A stretch of 64,000 nucleotides of DNA from Marinobacter excellens HL-55 (GCA_001314845.1 LJZQ01000021.1:1-64000), one strand, 5' to 3'; positions 6,918 to 15,541 are shown, counted from the first letter of the stretch. Program-made: numbers and translations. The notes: a model not told the origin generated them from the sequence alone.

Positions 6918-8585
6918 ATGGACACAACAAACAAACTTCCCCTGGATATGCTTTACCACTGGGAGTCGACTAAGGCCGACACGCCCTATATGACCCAGCC
7001 AATTGGTAATGGCAAAGTGGTTGAGTACACTTGGGGCCGGGCGGTTGATGAAGCCCGCCGTATGGCGGCTTACCTGAAATCACTGAATCTGCCGGATAAA
7101 AGCCGCATTGGCTTGATTTCCAAGAACTGTGCGCAGTGGGTCATGACGGACTGGGCCATTTGGTTAGCTGGCCACGTTTCTGTACCTTTGTACCCAACCC
7201 TGAATGCCGACACCGTCAATTACATTCTGCAGCACGCAGAGTGCGACGTGTTGTTTGTAGGCAAGCTGGATGACTGGGACAGCATGAAGTCTGGTGTGCC
7301 TGAGTCTGTGCGTTGTATCTCCTACCCGTTGAGCCCACCCAATAATTTTGAGACCTGGGACGACATTGTCGCCAAGTACCCGCCGCTCGAGGGTCAGGTA
7401 CACCGTGATCCGGAAGAGCTGGCTACTATTGTTTACACCTCTGGCAGTACCGGGCGCCCGAAAGGCGTGATGCTCAGCTTTCAGAATATGGCCTTCTCTG
7501 CCGCCGGTGGTATTCAGACCCTGGGTGTCGGCCCGGAAGAGCGTATGCTGTCTTATTTGCCGCTCGCGCACGTATTCGAGCGCACTTTTGTTGAGCTTGG
7601 CTCTCTCTACGCAGGTTTCCACCTGTATTTTGCCGAGTCTTTGGATACTTTTGTCCAGGATTTGCAGCGGGCCCAACCCACGTTGTTCCTGTCGGTACCG
7701 CGCCTGTGGGTGAAGTTCCAGCACGGCGTGCTGCAGAAAGTGCCCAAGCAAAAGCTGGAGCGGATGCTGAAGATTCCGCTGCTGAACAAGCTGATCAAGA
7801 AGAAAGTATTGAAGGGCCTCGGCCTGGACAAAGTGAAGCTGGCGGGTTCTGGTTCAGCGCCGTTGTCTAATGACGTTCTGGACTGGTATCGCAATCTTGG
7901 CCTTGAGTTGCTGGAAGGCTACGGTATGTCAGAGAACTTTGCCTACTCGCATATGAACAAGCCAGGTCGTACCCGTACTGGTTACGTGGGCGAAGCCCTG
8001 CCAGGTGTTGAAACCCGGATCAGCGAAGTAGGTGAAGTGCTGGTCAAGAGCCCCGCCACGATGATGGGCTACTACAAGGATGAAGAGAAAACCAGGGAAA
8101 CCTTCACCGACGACGGCTTCCTGAAAACCGGCGACAAGGGCGAGATTGATGAGATGGGCCGCCTGAAGCTGACGGGTCGTATCAAGGAGATCTTCAAGAC
8201 CAGCAAGGGTAAGTACATTGCGCCTGCGCCGATTGAGAATCGCCTGATGTCCCACGACGCGATCGAGATGGTGTGTGTGTCGGGTGCCAATCAGACTCAG
8301 CCCCATGCGCTGGTATTGTTGGGCGAAGAGATCCGGCCGAAAATGGCGGACGAAAACTTCCGTAAGGAAATTGAGGCGAGCTTTGCCCAGCTGATTTCGG
8401 ATGTGAACAAGACCGTTGATCCCCATGAACAACTGGCGTTCATTACGGTTGTCAGCGACGAGTGGTCGATTGAGAACAGCTTCCTCACGCCAACGCTTAA
8501 GTTGAAGCGTAATGTGGTTGAAGATGCCTATGAGGCGAAAGTGGATAGCTGGTATGCCCAGAAGCAAAAGGTGATCTGGCAGTAA
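6918..8585 (+). CDS. Long-chain acyl-CoA synthetase / AMP-dependent ligase
   Basis: It should activate a fatty acid to acyl-AMP and then acyl-CoA in the cytoplasm or at the inner membrane. The 555 residues show the P-loop-like YTSGSTGRPKGVML (173-186), the A5 motif GYGMSEN, the A7 motif TGDKGEID and the A8 region GRIKEIFKTSKGKYIAP with its hinge and catalytic lysines. The long-chain subgroup (FadD15-like, AMP-binding_2) is suggested by the KTSKGKYIAPAPIE sequence. The ATG has AGGAAGG about seven bases upstream. The gene stands alone between an importer operon and the iron transporter, and ends at a strong terminator. Chain-length preference cannot be read from sequence. Confidence 0.85.
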   Translation: MDTTNKLPLDMLYHWESTKADTPYMTQPIGNGKVVEYTWGRAVDEARRMAAYLKSLNLPDKSRIGLISKNCAQWVMTDWAIWLAGHVSVPLYPTLNADTVNYILQHAECDVLFVGKLDDWDSMKSGVPESVRCISYPLSPPNNFETWDDIVAKYPPLEGQVHRDPEELATIVYTSGSTGRPKGVMLSFQNMAFSAAGGIQTLGVGPEERMLSYLPLAHVFERTFVELGSLYAGFHLYFAESLDTFVQDLQRAQPTLFLSVPRLWVKFQHGVLQKVPKQKLERMLKIPLLNKLIKKKVLKGLGLDKVKLAGSGSAPLSNDVLDWYRNLGLELLEGYGMSENFAYSHMNKPGRTRTGYVGEALPGVETRISEVGEVLVKSPATMMGYYKDEEKTRETFTDDGFLKTGDKGEIDEMGRLKLTGRIKEIFKTSKGKYIAPAPIENRLMSHDAIEMVCVSGANQTQPHALVLLGEEIRPKMADENFRKEIEASFAQLISDVNKTVDPHEQLAFITVVSDEWSIENSFLTPTLKLKRNVVEDAYEAKVDSWYAQKQKVIWQ

Positions 8586-8607
8586 GCTGCGACAGATCAT
8601 GAGAACG

Positions 8608-8637
8608 AAAAAGCCCGGCAATTTGCCGGGCTTTTTT
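8608..8637. terminator. Bidirectional intrinsic terminator
   Basis: AAAAAGCCCGGCA and its complement form a stem with a tiny loop, with an A-run on one side and TTTTTT on the other. It serves the convergent acyl-CoA synthetase and fbpB genes. Confidence 0.9.
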
Positions 8638-8689
8638 ATGTCTGTGTGTCGCGCTGAAATACCTTGGGCCCGGCGCTGAGCGCCCCGAG

Positions 8690-10378
8690 TCAGGACATGG
8701 TTCTGGAGGCCGAGATTGATCGGCTCATCAGAATGATCGGCACGATGCCTGCCAGCACGATAATCAGTGAGGGCAGGGCACTCTGGTAAAGCATTTCGTC
8801 TGAGGCGAACTGATACACGTAAGTGGCCAGGGTCTCGTAGTTGAAGGGGCGTAGTATCAGAGTTGCTGGCAGTTCCTTCATGCAATCCACAAACACCACG
8901 AGCGCGGCTGTCACGAGAGTTCCCCGGAGCATGGGTAAATGGACCTTGACCAAAGTTTTACCAGGCGTGTGCCCCAGTGATCGTGAGGCCATGTCCATGC
9001 TGGGGGTGATCTTTTGCAAGGCGCTCTCGACACTGCCTGCAGACACCGCCAGAAAACGTACGGTGTAGGCGAACACCAGCGCAAAGGCACTGCCGCTGAG
9101 CAGAAGGCCGGTGCTGAAGCCGAAGTAATCCCGCATCAGTCCGTCCAGCCAGTTGTCAAAGCCTGCCAGGGGAATGATCACACCGACCGCCAGCACCGCG
9201 CCGGGCATGGCGTAGCCAAGACTCGACAGGCGCATAAGCACCTGCATGCTGCGTGTGTTATGCAGCCGCCGGCTGTACGCCAGGGTAACCCCGATCAATA
9301 GCGTGGTAAGCGCCGCCGTGCCGGACAGAGACAGGCTGTTGAAGGTGTTGCGGATAAAGCTGGGATTCCAGCTTTCTTCAAAGTATTCCCAGGCGTAATA
9401 GCCGAGGGTGGCACCGGGAATGATGAATCCAAAGAGTAGAGGTGCAGCACAGACTGCCAGGCAGATCATCTGTCTGGGGAAAGACATGGTGAAACGGTGG
9501 ATCGGGTCCCGGTTGTCGCGGGCTGCGAACTGTTGCTGACGGCGGCGAGAGTATCGTTCGAGAGTGACCAGGATAACCACAAAAATCAGCATGGTTGAGG
9601 CAATCTGGGCGGCACCGCCGAGGTTGCCCAGGTTCATCCAGGTATCAAAGAGGCCGAGGGTCAAGGTTTGTACGGCAAAGAAATCGACGGTACCAAAGTC
9701 ATTCAGAGTTTCCATCAGCACCAGCGACAGGCCAACGGCGATAGCCGGGCGGGCAATGGGCAGAACAACCCTGAAGAATGTACTCAGAGCCGAGTGGCCC
9801 AGACTGCGGCTGACGGCAAACAAAGACGGAGACTGCTCCATAAACGCGGCACGGCCAAGCAGGTACACATAGGGATACAGAACCAGCCCGATCATCAGTA
9901 TGGCGCCTTCAAGGCTGCGAATCTCGGGAAACCAGTAGTCACTGGCACTCTGCCAGCCAAACCACTCTCTCAGGGTTTTCTGCACGGGGCCGGCGTAATC
10001 GAGCAGGCTGGTGTACACATAGGCAATGACGTACGCGGGAACGGCAAAGGGCAACAGTAGGGCCCATTCGAAAAATTTCCTGCCCGGGAACTCACACATG
10101 GTGACCGTCCAGGCGGTTGCCAGACCAATCACCAGAGTGAGTGCGCCAACGCCAATCATCAGTTTTAACGTTGTGGTCAGGTAGCGGGGCAGGGTGGTGT
10201 CTATCAGGTGGGGCCAGATATTCTCATCGGGAAAAAAAGCGAGGTACAGAACAGAGAAAACGGGCAACACGACAATGGCTGTGGTGATCAGCGCGCTGAT
10301 GATCCAGCGTTTAGAGGTGCGCTTGGCCAGCAGCGGTTGAGAAGGCCCCGGATTGGCACCTGAAACGACCTCGGTCAT
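8690..10378 (-). CDS. fbpB: Ferric iron ABC transporter, fused permease
   Basis: This 562-residue inner-membrane protein has about twelve transmembrane segments. They form two homologous permease halves in one chain, as in FbpB, HitB and SfuB. Each half carries an EAA-like loop, seen as ASRSLGHSALSTFFRVVLP and ASRSLGHTPGKTLVKVHLP. It would pass Fe3+ from the periplasmic binding protein into the cytoplasm. AGGA lies six bases before the ATG. The gene follows fbpA after a long hairpin. The ATPase gene (fbpC) is not next to it, so the ATPase must be supplied from elsewhere. Confidence 0.88.
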   Translation of the reverse strand: MTEVVSGANPGPSQPLLAKRTSKRWIISALITTAIVVLPVFSVLYLAFFPDENIWPHLIDTTLPRYLTTTLKLMIGVGALTLVIGLATAWTVTMCEFPGRKFFEWALLLPFAVPAYVIAYVYTSLLDYAGPVQKTLREWFGWQSASDYWFPEIRSLEGAILMIGLVLYPYVYLLGRAAFMEQSPSLFAVSRSLGHSALSTFFRVVLPIARPAIAVGLSLVLMETLNDFGTVDFFAVQTLTLGLFDTWMNLGNLGGAAQIASTMLIFVVILVTLERYSRRRQQQFAARDNRDPIHRFTMSFPRQMICLAVCAAPLLFGFIIPGATLGYYAWEYFEESWNPSFIRNTFNSLSLSGTAALTTLLIGVTLAYSRRLHNTRSMQVLMRLSSLGYAMPGAVLAVGVIIPLAGFDNWLDGLMRDYFGFSTGLLLSGSAFALVFAYTVRFLAVSAGSVESALQKITPSMDMASRSLGHTPGKTLVKVHLPMLRGTLVTAALVVFVDCMKELPATLILRPFNYETLATYVYQFASDEMLYQSALPSLIIVLAGIVPIILMSRSISASRTMS

Positions 10379-10478
10379 GCTTATCCTGTTATGATAGTGA
10401 TGATGAGAAGTGTTGCGATTCTAGATACTGGCGTGCCTCACTGCAATGACAAGGATCAGATAAATGGTCGTTAGAACC

Positions 10479-10523
10479 CCAAATACGAAGGGTGCAATGA
10501 ATCAGAGCACCCTTCGCATTTGG
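10479..10523 (-). other. Long intercistronic hairpin between fbpA and fbpB
   Basis: Seventeen-base arms (CCAAATACGAAGGGTGC and near-complement) pair at 16 positions around an 11-base loop. No T-run follows on the minus strand, so it is more likely a 3' mRNA stabiliser of fbpA or a processing site than a terminator. Confidence 0.65.
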
Positions 10524-10557
10524 TGATTATGGCCGGCTAACAGCCGATGCCTTAGTT

Positions 10558-11571
10558 TTAGCCGTCGTAATCGACACGGTCTACCAGTCGCACGGCGGCA
10601 TTACGGTTGTTGGCGATTTCCTGCAATGACAGCTGGTCTGGCGTCATTTCGCCCCATTCCGCGACCATGCCCGTCGGTTTTACTTCCGGGTTTGCCGGGT
10701 ACTCGCTGTTGGCTTCTGCGTAGATACGCTGAGCGTTCGCAGACGACAGGAACTCCATCAATTTAATGGCGTTGTCTTTGTTCGGCGCACTTTGGGTCAG
10801 TGAGATACCGCTGATGTTAACGTGGGTGCCGCGGTCGTCAGCGTTCGGAAATACCAGGTAGACCTGTTCTGCGGTCGGGCGCTGGTTTTCGTCCATCAGC
10901 ATGTTGCCGTAGTAGTAGCTGTTACCAATGGCAATGTCGCACACGCCTTCGGCAATGGCTTTGATCTGGTCGCGGTCACCGCCCTGTGGTTTACGGGCCA
11001 GGTTGTCTTTTACATCGTTGAGCCACGCTTCGGTCTGTTCTTCACCGTGGTGGGCAATCATCGATGAAATTAGGGCGATGTTGTATGGATGTTTGCCGCT
11101 GCGGGTGCAGATACGACCTTCCCACTTGTCATCGGCCAGGTCTTCGTAGGTGCTGATTTCACCCTCCTTCACGCGCTCTTTGGAGGCGAAAATCAGACGT
11201 CCACGGGTGGTCAGTGCGTACCACTTGCCTTCAGGGTGGCGCAGGTTTTCCGGGATATTTTTATTCAGGGTGTCGCTTTGCACATCAGCGACCAGGTTTT
11301 TCTCGACTAGTTCATTGATGCGAGAGATATCAACGGTCATCACAATATCTGCTGGGCTGTTACGGCCTTCGCGCTCAAGACGCTCTGCCAGACCCTGGCG
11401 GGCAAAAACGACATTGGTCTTGATGCCGGTTTCGTCGGTAAAGGCGTTCAGCAGTGGCTCCAGCAAATAAGCCTGGCGATAGGAGTAAATGTTGACCTCA
11501 CCCTCTGCGGTTGCGGCCATGGGCATTGCTGTCAGTGCGATTGCGGCAGTTGCGGCGAGTTTCATTCGCAT
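10558..11571 (-). CDS. fbpA: Ferric iron ABC transporter, periplasmic binding protein
   Basis: The 337-residue protein has a signal peptide ending ATAEG near residue 23, then the mature sequence EVNIYSYRQAYLLEPLL typical of FbpA/FutA iron-binding proteins. The YSYR start, the QGGDRDQIKAI segment and the NSYYYGNML tyrosine cluster match the family, in which paired tyrosines bind Fe3+. It captures ferric iron in the periplasm for FbpB. AAGGA lies eight bases before the first ATG; a second ATG two codons on is also possible. A Fur box sits about 60 bases upstream, so iron-limited expression is expected. Confidence 0.9.
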   Translation of the reverse strand: MRMKLAATAAIALTAMPMAATAEGEVNIYSYRQAYLLEPLLNAFTDETGIKTNVVFARQGLAERLEREGRNSPADIVMTVDISRINELVEKNLVADVQSDTLNKNIPENLRHPEGKWYALTTRGRLIFASKERVKEGEISTYEDLADDKWEGRICTRSGKHPYNIALISSMIAHHGEEQTEAWLNDVKDNLARKPQGGDRDQIKAIAEGVCDIAIGNSYYYGNMLMDENQRPTAEQVYLVFPNADDRGTHVNISGISLTQSAPNKDNAIKLMEFLSSANAQRIYAEANSEYPANPEVKPTGMVAEWGEMTPDQLSLQEIANNRNAAVRLVDRVDYDG

Positions 11572-11630
11572 AATGGTTTCCTTCTTCGTGGCTGGCTTAC
11601 CTGAGATTTATACTTACAGGCACTTCAAAA

Positions 11631-11645
11631 CGACAATCATTCTCA
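11631..11645 (-). promoter_or_regulatory. Fur box upstream of fbpA
   Basis: On the minus strand TGAGAATGATTGTCG matches the 7-1-7 Fur consensus TGATAATnATTATCA at 11 of 14 positions. The position, 60 bases before fbpA, fits iron repression. Confidence 0.7.
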
Positions 11646-11697
11646 ATTCTATCCGCGTTTGAGTCAATAACCCTGTTGGGATATTTGTGTAAAAATG

Positions 11698-11716
11698 GTG
11701 TTATGCTTCATAACAC
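11698..11716. promoter_or_regulatory. Perfect palindrome upstream of the PilZ gene
   Basis: GTGTTATG and CATAACAC flank three bases, a perfect eight-base inverted repeat lying 35 bases before the preferred PilZ start. It looks like a dimeric repressor operator. If translation began further upstream it would be inside the coding sequence, which is less likely. Confidence 0.4.
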
Positions 11717-11750
11717 TATAAAAACAGGTCAAAAACAGGGCTTTTGGGGT

Positions 11751-12029
11751 ATGGCAGACAACGATCGCAGAGTGCACAGTCGCACGGCCATGAGTGCCAA
11801 GGTAAAGGTGGTTCACGAGCGCTGTGGGGAGTTTGTGTTCTCTACCCGGGATATCTCAGATGGCGGTGTCTTTATAGTGCTTAATGACGAGCCTTTCACG
11901 CCGGAACTTGGCGACAATGTAACCGTTCAGGTGCAGGGTTTACCCATTCCAGCACCGGTGCTGGATATGATTGTGGTGCGCAAGACCGTTGACGGCTTCG
12001 GTTTGCAGTTTGATGAGAATGATGAGTAG
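11751..12029 (+). CDS. PilZ domain protein
   Basis: The 92-residue cytoplasmic protein is a single PilZ domain, the usual cyclic di-GMP receptor. Both ligand motifs are present: RRVHSR near residues 5-10 (R-x-x-x-R) and DISDGG near 37-42 (D-x-S-x-x-G). The chosen ATG gives MADNDRR, placing the arginine motif close to the N-terminus as in stand-alone PilZ proteins. An in-frame upstream start at 11676 would add 25 residues of unlikely composition covering the palindrome. The ribosome binding site is weak for either start. It is followed by a lipoprotein gene and is divergent from fbpA. Its effector target is not evident. Confidence 0.82.
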   Translation: MADNDRRVHSRTAMSAKVKVVHERCGEFVFSTRDISDGGVFIVLNDEPFTPELGDNVTVQVQGLPIPAPVLDMIVVRKTVDGFGLQFDENDE

Positions 12030-12100
12030 TCCGTGGAATGTCGTTGCCCAATGCTGATAATAGAGTACCTCCAGTCAGCGTTTTGAAAGGACGGCTTTCG

Positions 12101-12697
12101 ATGACAACCCTCCACATAATGCGTGCAGGACGGGCTCTGGCGATTCTGTCGCTGCTCGGGCTTAACGGTTGCGCCAGTTATCATACCCATTATGCGATGT
12201 TCCCTGCCGAGACTTCAGGCGGTGAAACCCGGCAGGTGAGGGTGTCCTGGCAGAGTGCCGAGTATCCGGACTGGTGGATTGTGGACGACAAGGCAACACC
12301 AATCCGGCTCGAGACGCAATGCAGTGAGCGAGTATGGCGAATAACCGACCCTGGCCATGGTGAGGCTGGTGCCTGCTCTGGTGACGTGCGGGCCTGTGGT
12401 GACGCGGGCCAGGATCTGATTGCAGTGACCGGGCAGCCGGCGACAACCAGCGATGTGTGTTTGCTGGTGCAATCGCCAGCGGAAATTGCTCGCGTTGCCG
12501 ACATCGGGGCCAGTTTTTCGTTGCTGGTCAGTTGTGAGCCGGCTAATGCAACCGTGCAGCAGGACGGTGAGGTCGTCAACGTCGATTATCTTCGGCCGTC
12601 ATCTGTGGCCTACACGATTCGCGCCAGAAAGGTTCCCAGGGGGTCGCTCAGCGCTCGTCTGCCCGAGTTCAATCAAAATGAATGTAAGGAAGACTGA
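12101..12697 (+). CDS. Lipoprotein of unknown function
   Basis: About 198 residues begin with a lipoprotein signal whose lipobox is LNGC near residue 24 (from the hydrophobic LAILSLLGLNGC). AAAGGA lies nine bases before the chosen ATG at 12101; an upstream ATG at 12038 would give an implausible leader. The mature part contains a tryptophan-rich EYPDWWIVDD segment and several cysteines (in QCSERV, GACSGDVRACGD and VCLLV), suggesting a disulfide-rich periplasmic domain. I do not recognise the family. The context is a PilZ gene upstream and an HD-GYP-type gene downstream. Confidence 0.65.
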   Translation: MTTLHIMRAGRALAILSLLGLNGCASYHTHYAMFPAETSGGETRQVRVSWQSAEYPDWWIVDDKATPIRLETQCSERVWRITDPGHGEAGACSGDVRACGDAGQDLIAVTGQPATTSDVCLLVQSPAEIARVADIGASFSLLVSCEPANATVQQDGEVVNVDYLRPSSVAYTIRARKVPRGSLSARLPEFNQNECKED

Positions 12698-12715
12698 ACG
12701 GCGCGACATAGTGTG

Positions 12716-12731
12716 TGTGATCCTTGTCACG
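12716..12731. promoter_or_regulatory. CRP/Vfr-like binding site upstream of the HD-GYP gene
   Basis: TGTGATCCTTGTCACG matches the cAMP-receptor-protein consensus TGTGA-N6-TCACA at nine of ten half-site positions. A GAAAAT hexamer at 12754-12759 would place the site near -42 from a start at about 12766, a class II activating position. Confidence 0.45.
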
Positions 12732-12873
12732 TTGCTACATTTCGTTGCAGCCTGAAAATATGGGCTACCTTGTGTTGCGGTTTGGTGACGATTGACTACC
12801 AAAACGTAATGGAGTCTTCTCATCAGAGTGGCACACTGTAATTCTCAAACAATCCGGTTTGCCGAGGTACACG

Positions 12874-14181
12874 GTGGGCGTCCAGCAGAAGAAGATAGCG
12901 GTACATGATCTGGAAGTCGGCATGTTTGTGTCAGACCTCGACCGGCCGTGGCACCAGACACCTTTCCCGATCCAGGGCTTTTACATTCGTTCTCAGAGCG
13001 ATGTGCGTGCGTTGGTGTCCCACTGTAAATGGGTAATGGTTGATGTCGCGGAATCCCGCGAGTCCTGCGCCGTCGCAAAGAGTTCCGGGCGTGCTTATCG
13101 CCGGGTCGCTGGTAACCGGGGCAACGGCCGGGAAGAGCTGCAGCTGGCGCCACTGAGTATTCGCGAGCCGGTGGTTTATCAAACGGCAACGCCACTCAAG
13201 AAGGAACTGAAATCGTCACGCCGATTGCTTGATGATGCTGAGGTGGCGCTGGAACGTATGTTTGCGTCGGTACAGGCCGGCCAATTGCCGGATCTGCGGT
13301 CGGCGGCGGATATTGCCCGCAAAATGGTGGCCAGTGTTGTGCGCCAACCCAATGCGTTGCTGTGGTTGAGCCGAACCCGCCAATATGATGATTTTATTTA
13401 TCGCCACGCACTGAATACTGCGGTCTGGGCGCTGGTGTGCGGCCGGCAGCTGGGCCTTAACGAAGGCCTGCTGGGCCACCTTGGGGTTGGTTGTCTGTTG
13501 TCTCAGGTGGGCAAGACTGCGTTACCGAGAGAGCTACTTGCCCGTGAGCACCAGTTGGACCCTGAAGAGTACGCCATCTATCGCAGTTACGTGGTCAAGG
13601 GCGTGGAGATGCTTGATCACACGGGCTTGTCTCGGGCGGTGATGAGCGTTGTGCAGGGCCATCGCGAGCGGCACAACGGGTCTGGATTTCCACAGGGGCT
13701 TCGTGGCGACCGGATTGCGTTGCTGGCCAAGGTGGCCGGGATTGCCGAGTTTTTTGAATCCATGATAGCGCCCCGTGACGGCCAGGACCCGATTACACCG
13801 GCCAAAGCGGTAGCGCTGCTTTATGATGTGCGCAATATCGAGTTTCAGGAAGACCTGGTTGAGGCGTTTATTCAATCGATTGGAGTTTATCCGACAGGGT
13901 CTCTGGTTGAGCTGTCTGACGGTCAGCGGGGTGTGGTGGTATCACACTCGCCCGAACGGCGCTTGTGGCCAAAGGTGATGGTGATGCAGGGACGTGATCA
14001 TCAGCCTTTGAAAACCGCCAAGATTATTGATCTGGCCAAACACAATGAATCCCGTCCCGCGTCAGAGGCACTGACGGTGCGTGATTGTCTGCCTCATGGC
14101 ACCGAAGGGCTTGATCCGTCCCGCCTTGACGTGACCGGCGGGGAGTCCCGGTGGTCTTTAGGCAATCTGATCAATCGATAA
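12874..14181 (+). CDS. DUF3391 plus degenerate HD-GYP domain protein
   Basis: The 435-residue protein has an N-terminal DUF3391 module (roughly 1-130, starting with QQKKIAVHDLEVGMFV) and a C-terminal HD-GYP domain (roughly 155-330), a pairing known from cyclic di-GMP phosphodiesterases. Most metal ligands are changed. The HDIGK motif reads SQVGK, the following helix lacks its His, HHExxDGSGYP reads HRERHNGSGFP, and the late Asp is Glu in the IAEFFESM segment. It is therefore probably not a phosphodiesterase but may sense or scaffold. GTG at 12874 is preferred because GAGG lies six bases upstream; a TTG at 12859 lacks this. The tail after about residue 340 is a small beta-rich extension. Confidence 0.8.
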   Translation: MGVQQKKIAVHDLEVGMFVSDLDRPWHQTPFPIQGFYIRSQSDVRALVSHCKWVMVDVAESRESCAVAKSSGRAYRRVAGNRGNGREELQLAPLSIREPVVYQTATPLKKELKSSRRLLDDAEVALERMFASVQAGQLPDLRSAADIARKMVASVVRQPNALLWLSRTRQYDDFIYRHALNTAVWALVCGRQLGLNEGLLGHLGVGCLLSQVGKTALPRELLAREHQLDPEEYAIYRSYVVKGVEMLDHTGLSRAVMSVVQGHRERHNGSGFPQGLRGDRIALLAKVAGIAEFFESMIAPRDGQDPITPAKAVALLYDVRNIEFQEDLVEAFIQSIGVYPTGSLVELSDGQRGVVVSHSPERRLWPKVMVMQGRDHQPLKTAKIIDLAKHNESRPASEALTVRDCLPHGTEGLDPSRLDVTGGESRWSLGNLINR

Positions 14182-15289
14182 TCACCCGGATTTGTTTGCG
14201 TACCCAGCGATACGTATTGGCAGGGCGGAAGTTGATCAGTAATTCGGATTCTCCCCCTGCTGAGCCTGCGACAAAGTAATCCACGTCGGCGTCCTGCCAG
14301 TCCCATGAATGAATAACCACATCCTGCTCGCGTTTACTGATCGCTTCCAGTTGCGCGAGTGACGGGGCGCCGCCAATTCTGCGTATCTGGATCGTTTTGA
14401 TGGTGGTGTCACTGGCGGGATGATTCGCTTTGTGGTCCGCCAGGAAATACCGACGAGCCACTTCCCGGCTAATTGCATTCAGCTCTCGGCGCAGGTAGGT
14501 TCTTGCCCTCTCGTTATCAGCGTCTTCGATCTGGCGCACCGCCTGTAGAATGCGGTCGCGTAGACTCTCCAGGTCTTCGCTGTAAGTCACCTCCGGATCA
14601 ATATCTTCATCATTCTCGGGTCTGGGCGGCGCGCTGTTAATTTCGTCGTCGGTTGGCGGCTCAGAACACAAAACGTTGTCTTCCGGGTAAAAACAGATGG
14701 CGGCCAGCAGGCGGTTGACGGGGGAGTCTTCGGCCGTGAAGTCTGCCTGGTTTACGGTAAAGTCGATACTGTCCGGCAGGTTTGGGTCGCTAAGTGCGGC
14801 GTTAAGTTGCGTAATGACCCTTGGCCGAATGTCGATGCCCTGGTCCTCTGCGACAAACTGACTCCAGTTAAGCGCCATCAGAAACCGGGTCATATTAAGC
14901 AGAGTGGTGTTGCCAAACTGTTGCTCTTCGATCAGTCGGTGGTCTCTGAGTGCTTCGTCATCAACACCGGGAGATTGCAGCGGTTCACGGGTTTCTGGCA
15001 GAAATTCAAGAAAGGTGACGTATTCCTGTGCTGACACGTCTTCAATAATGGGCAGGTTGCCGACCCTCAGTGACAGGGTTTCACCGGGGTAGTAACGGAA
15101 CCGGCCCTGGCCATCGGTGGTGCCGGATTGGCTGGCGGTTTGATAGGAAAGGCCGCTGACGCCCAGATAATGGATTCGCCCGCTATTGGTGTCATCACCA
15201 CCAGAGCTGCCGCCGTCATCCAGGCAACCCGTGACAAGAAATGCAGCGGCAAATGGCAAACAGAGGCGGGTAAGATGAGCGAATCTCAT
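14171..15289 (-). CDS. Putative lipoprotein of unknown function
   Basis: The 372-residue protein has a lipobox LVTGC at about residues 18-22, followed by a glycine, serine and aspartate-rich linker. The next 80 residues resemble a small beta domain with a DGQGRFRYYPGETLSLRVG segment seen in many gammaproteobacterial lipoproteins of unknown role. A helical middle with many charged residues (about 240-290) follows, then a C-terminal domain ending in a basic strand. I do not recognise a functional family. The 3' end overlaps that of the HD-GYP-type gene by 11 bases in convergent orientation. Its promoter region is shared with yadG in divergent orientation. Confidence 0.65.
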   Translation of the reverse strand: MRFAHLTRLCLPFAAAFLVTGCLDDGGSSGGDDTNSGRIHYLGVSGLSYQTASQSGTTDGQGRFRYYPGETLSLRVGNLPIIEDVSAQEYVTFLEFLPETREPLQSPGVDDEALRDHRLIEEQQFGNTTLLNMTRFLMALNWSQFVAEDQGIDIRPRVITQLNAALSDPNLPDSIDFTVNQADFTAEDSPVNRLLAAICFYPEDNVLCSEPPTDDEINSAPPRPENDEDIDPEVTYSEDLESLRDRILQAVRQIEDADNERARTYLRRELNAISREVARRYFLADHKANHPASDTTIKTIQIRRIGGAPSLAQLEAISKREQDVVIHSWDWQDADVDYFVAGSAGGESELLINFRPANTYRWVRKQIRVIID

Positions 15290-15541
15290 GGCGTGTCGTA
15301 CAATCCCTTCGCGTTAAACCTGGCGCATCCGGTAGCCGGTGTCAGGTGTTTTGTAAGTTGTTGTAACCGCATTATAGGGGCGGTGCCGGAGGTATATCGG
15401 GAATCCTGTCTCAGTTTGCGAGTTTGACGGCTGTGGCTTTTGCCCTGGCAGCCCTTGAAATTTCCTGACCTGCCACAATCACATAGCACTCTAACTGTTT
15501 GCCCGATGGGGCAGATTTCTGCATCAATGAATGGTTGGGTT

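Noticed and set aside
7929..8885. Minus-strand frame of 318 codons across the acyl-CoA synthetase 3' end and the terminator
   Set aside because: It runs through a strong bidirectional terminator and overlaps two convincing genes; the composition is that of an antisense shadow.
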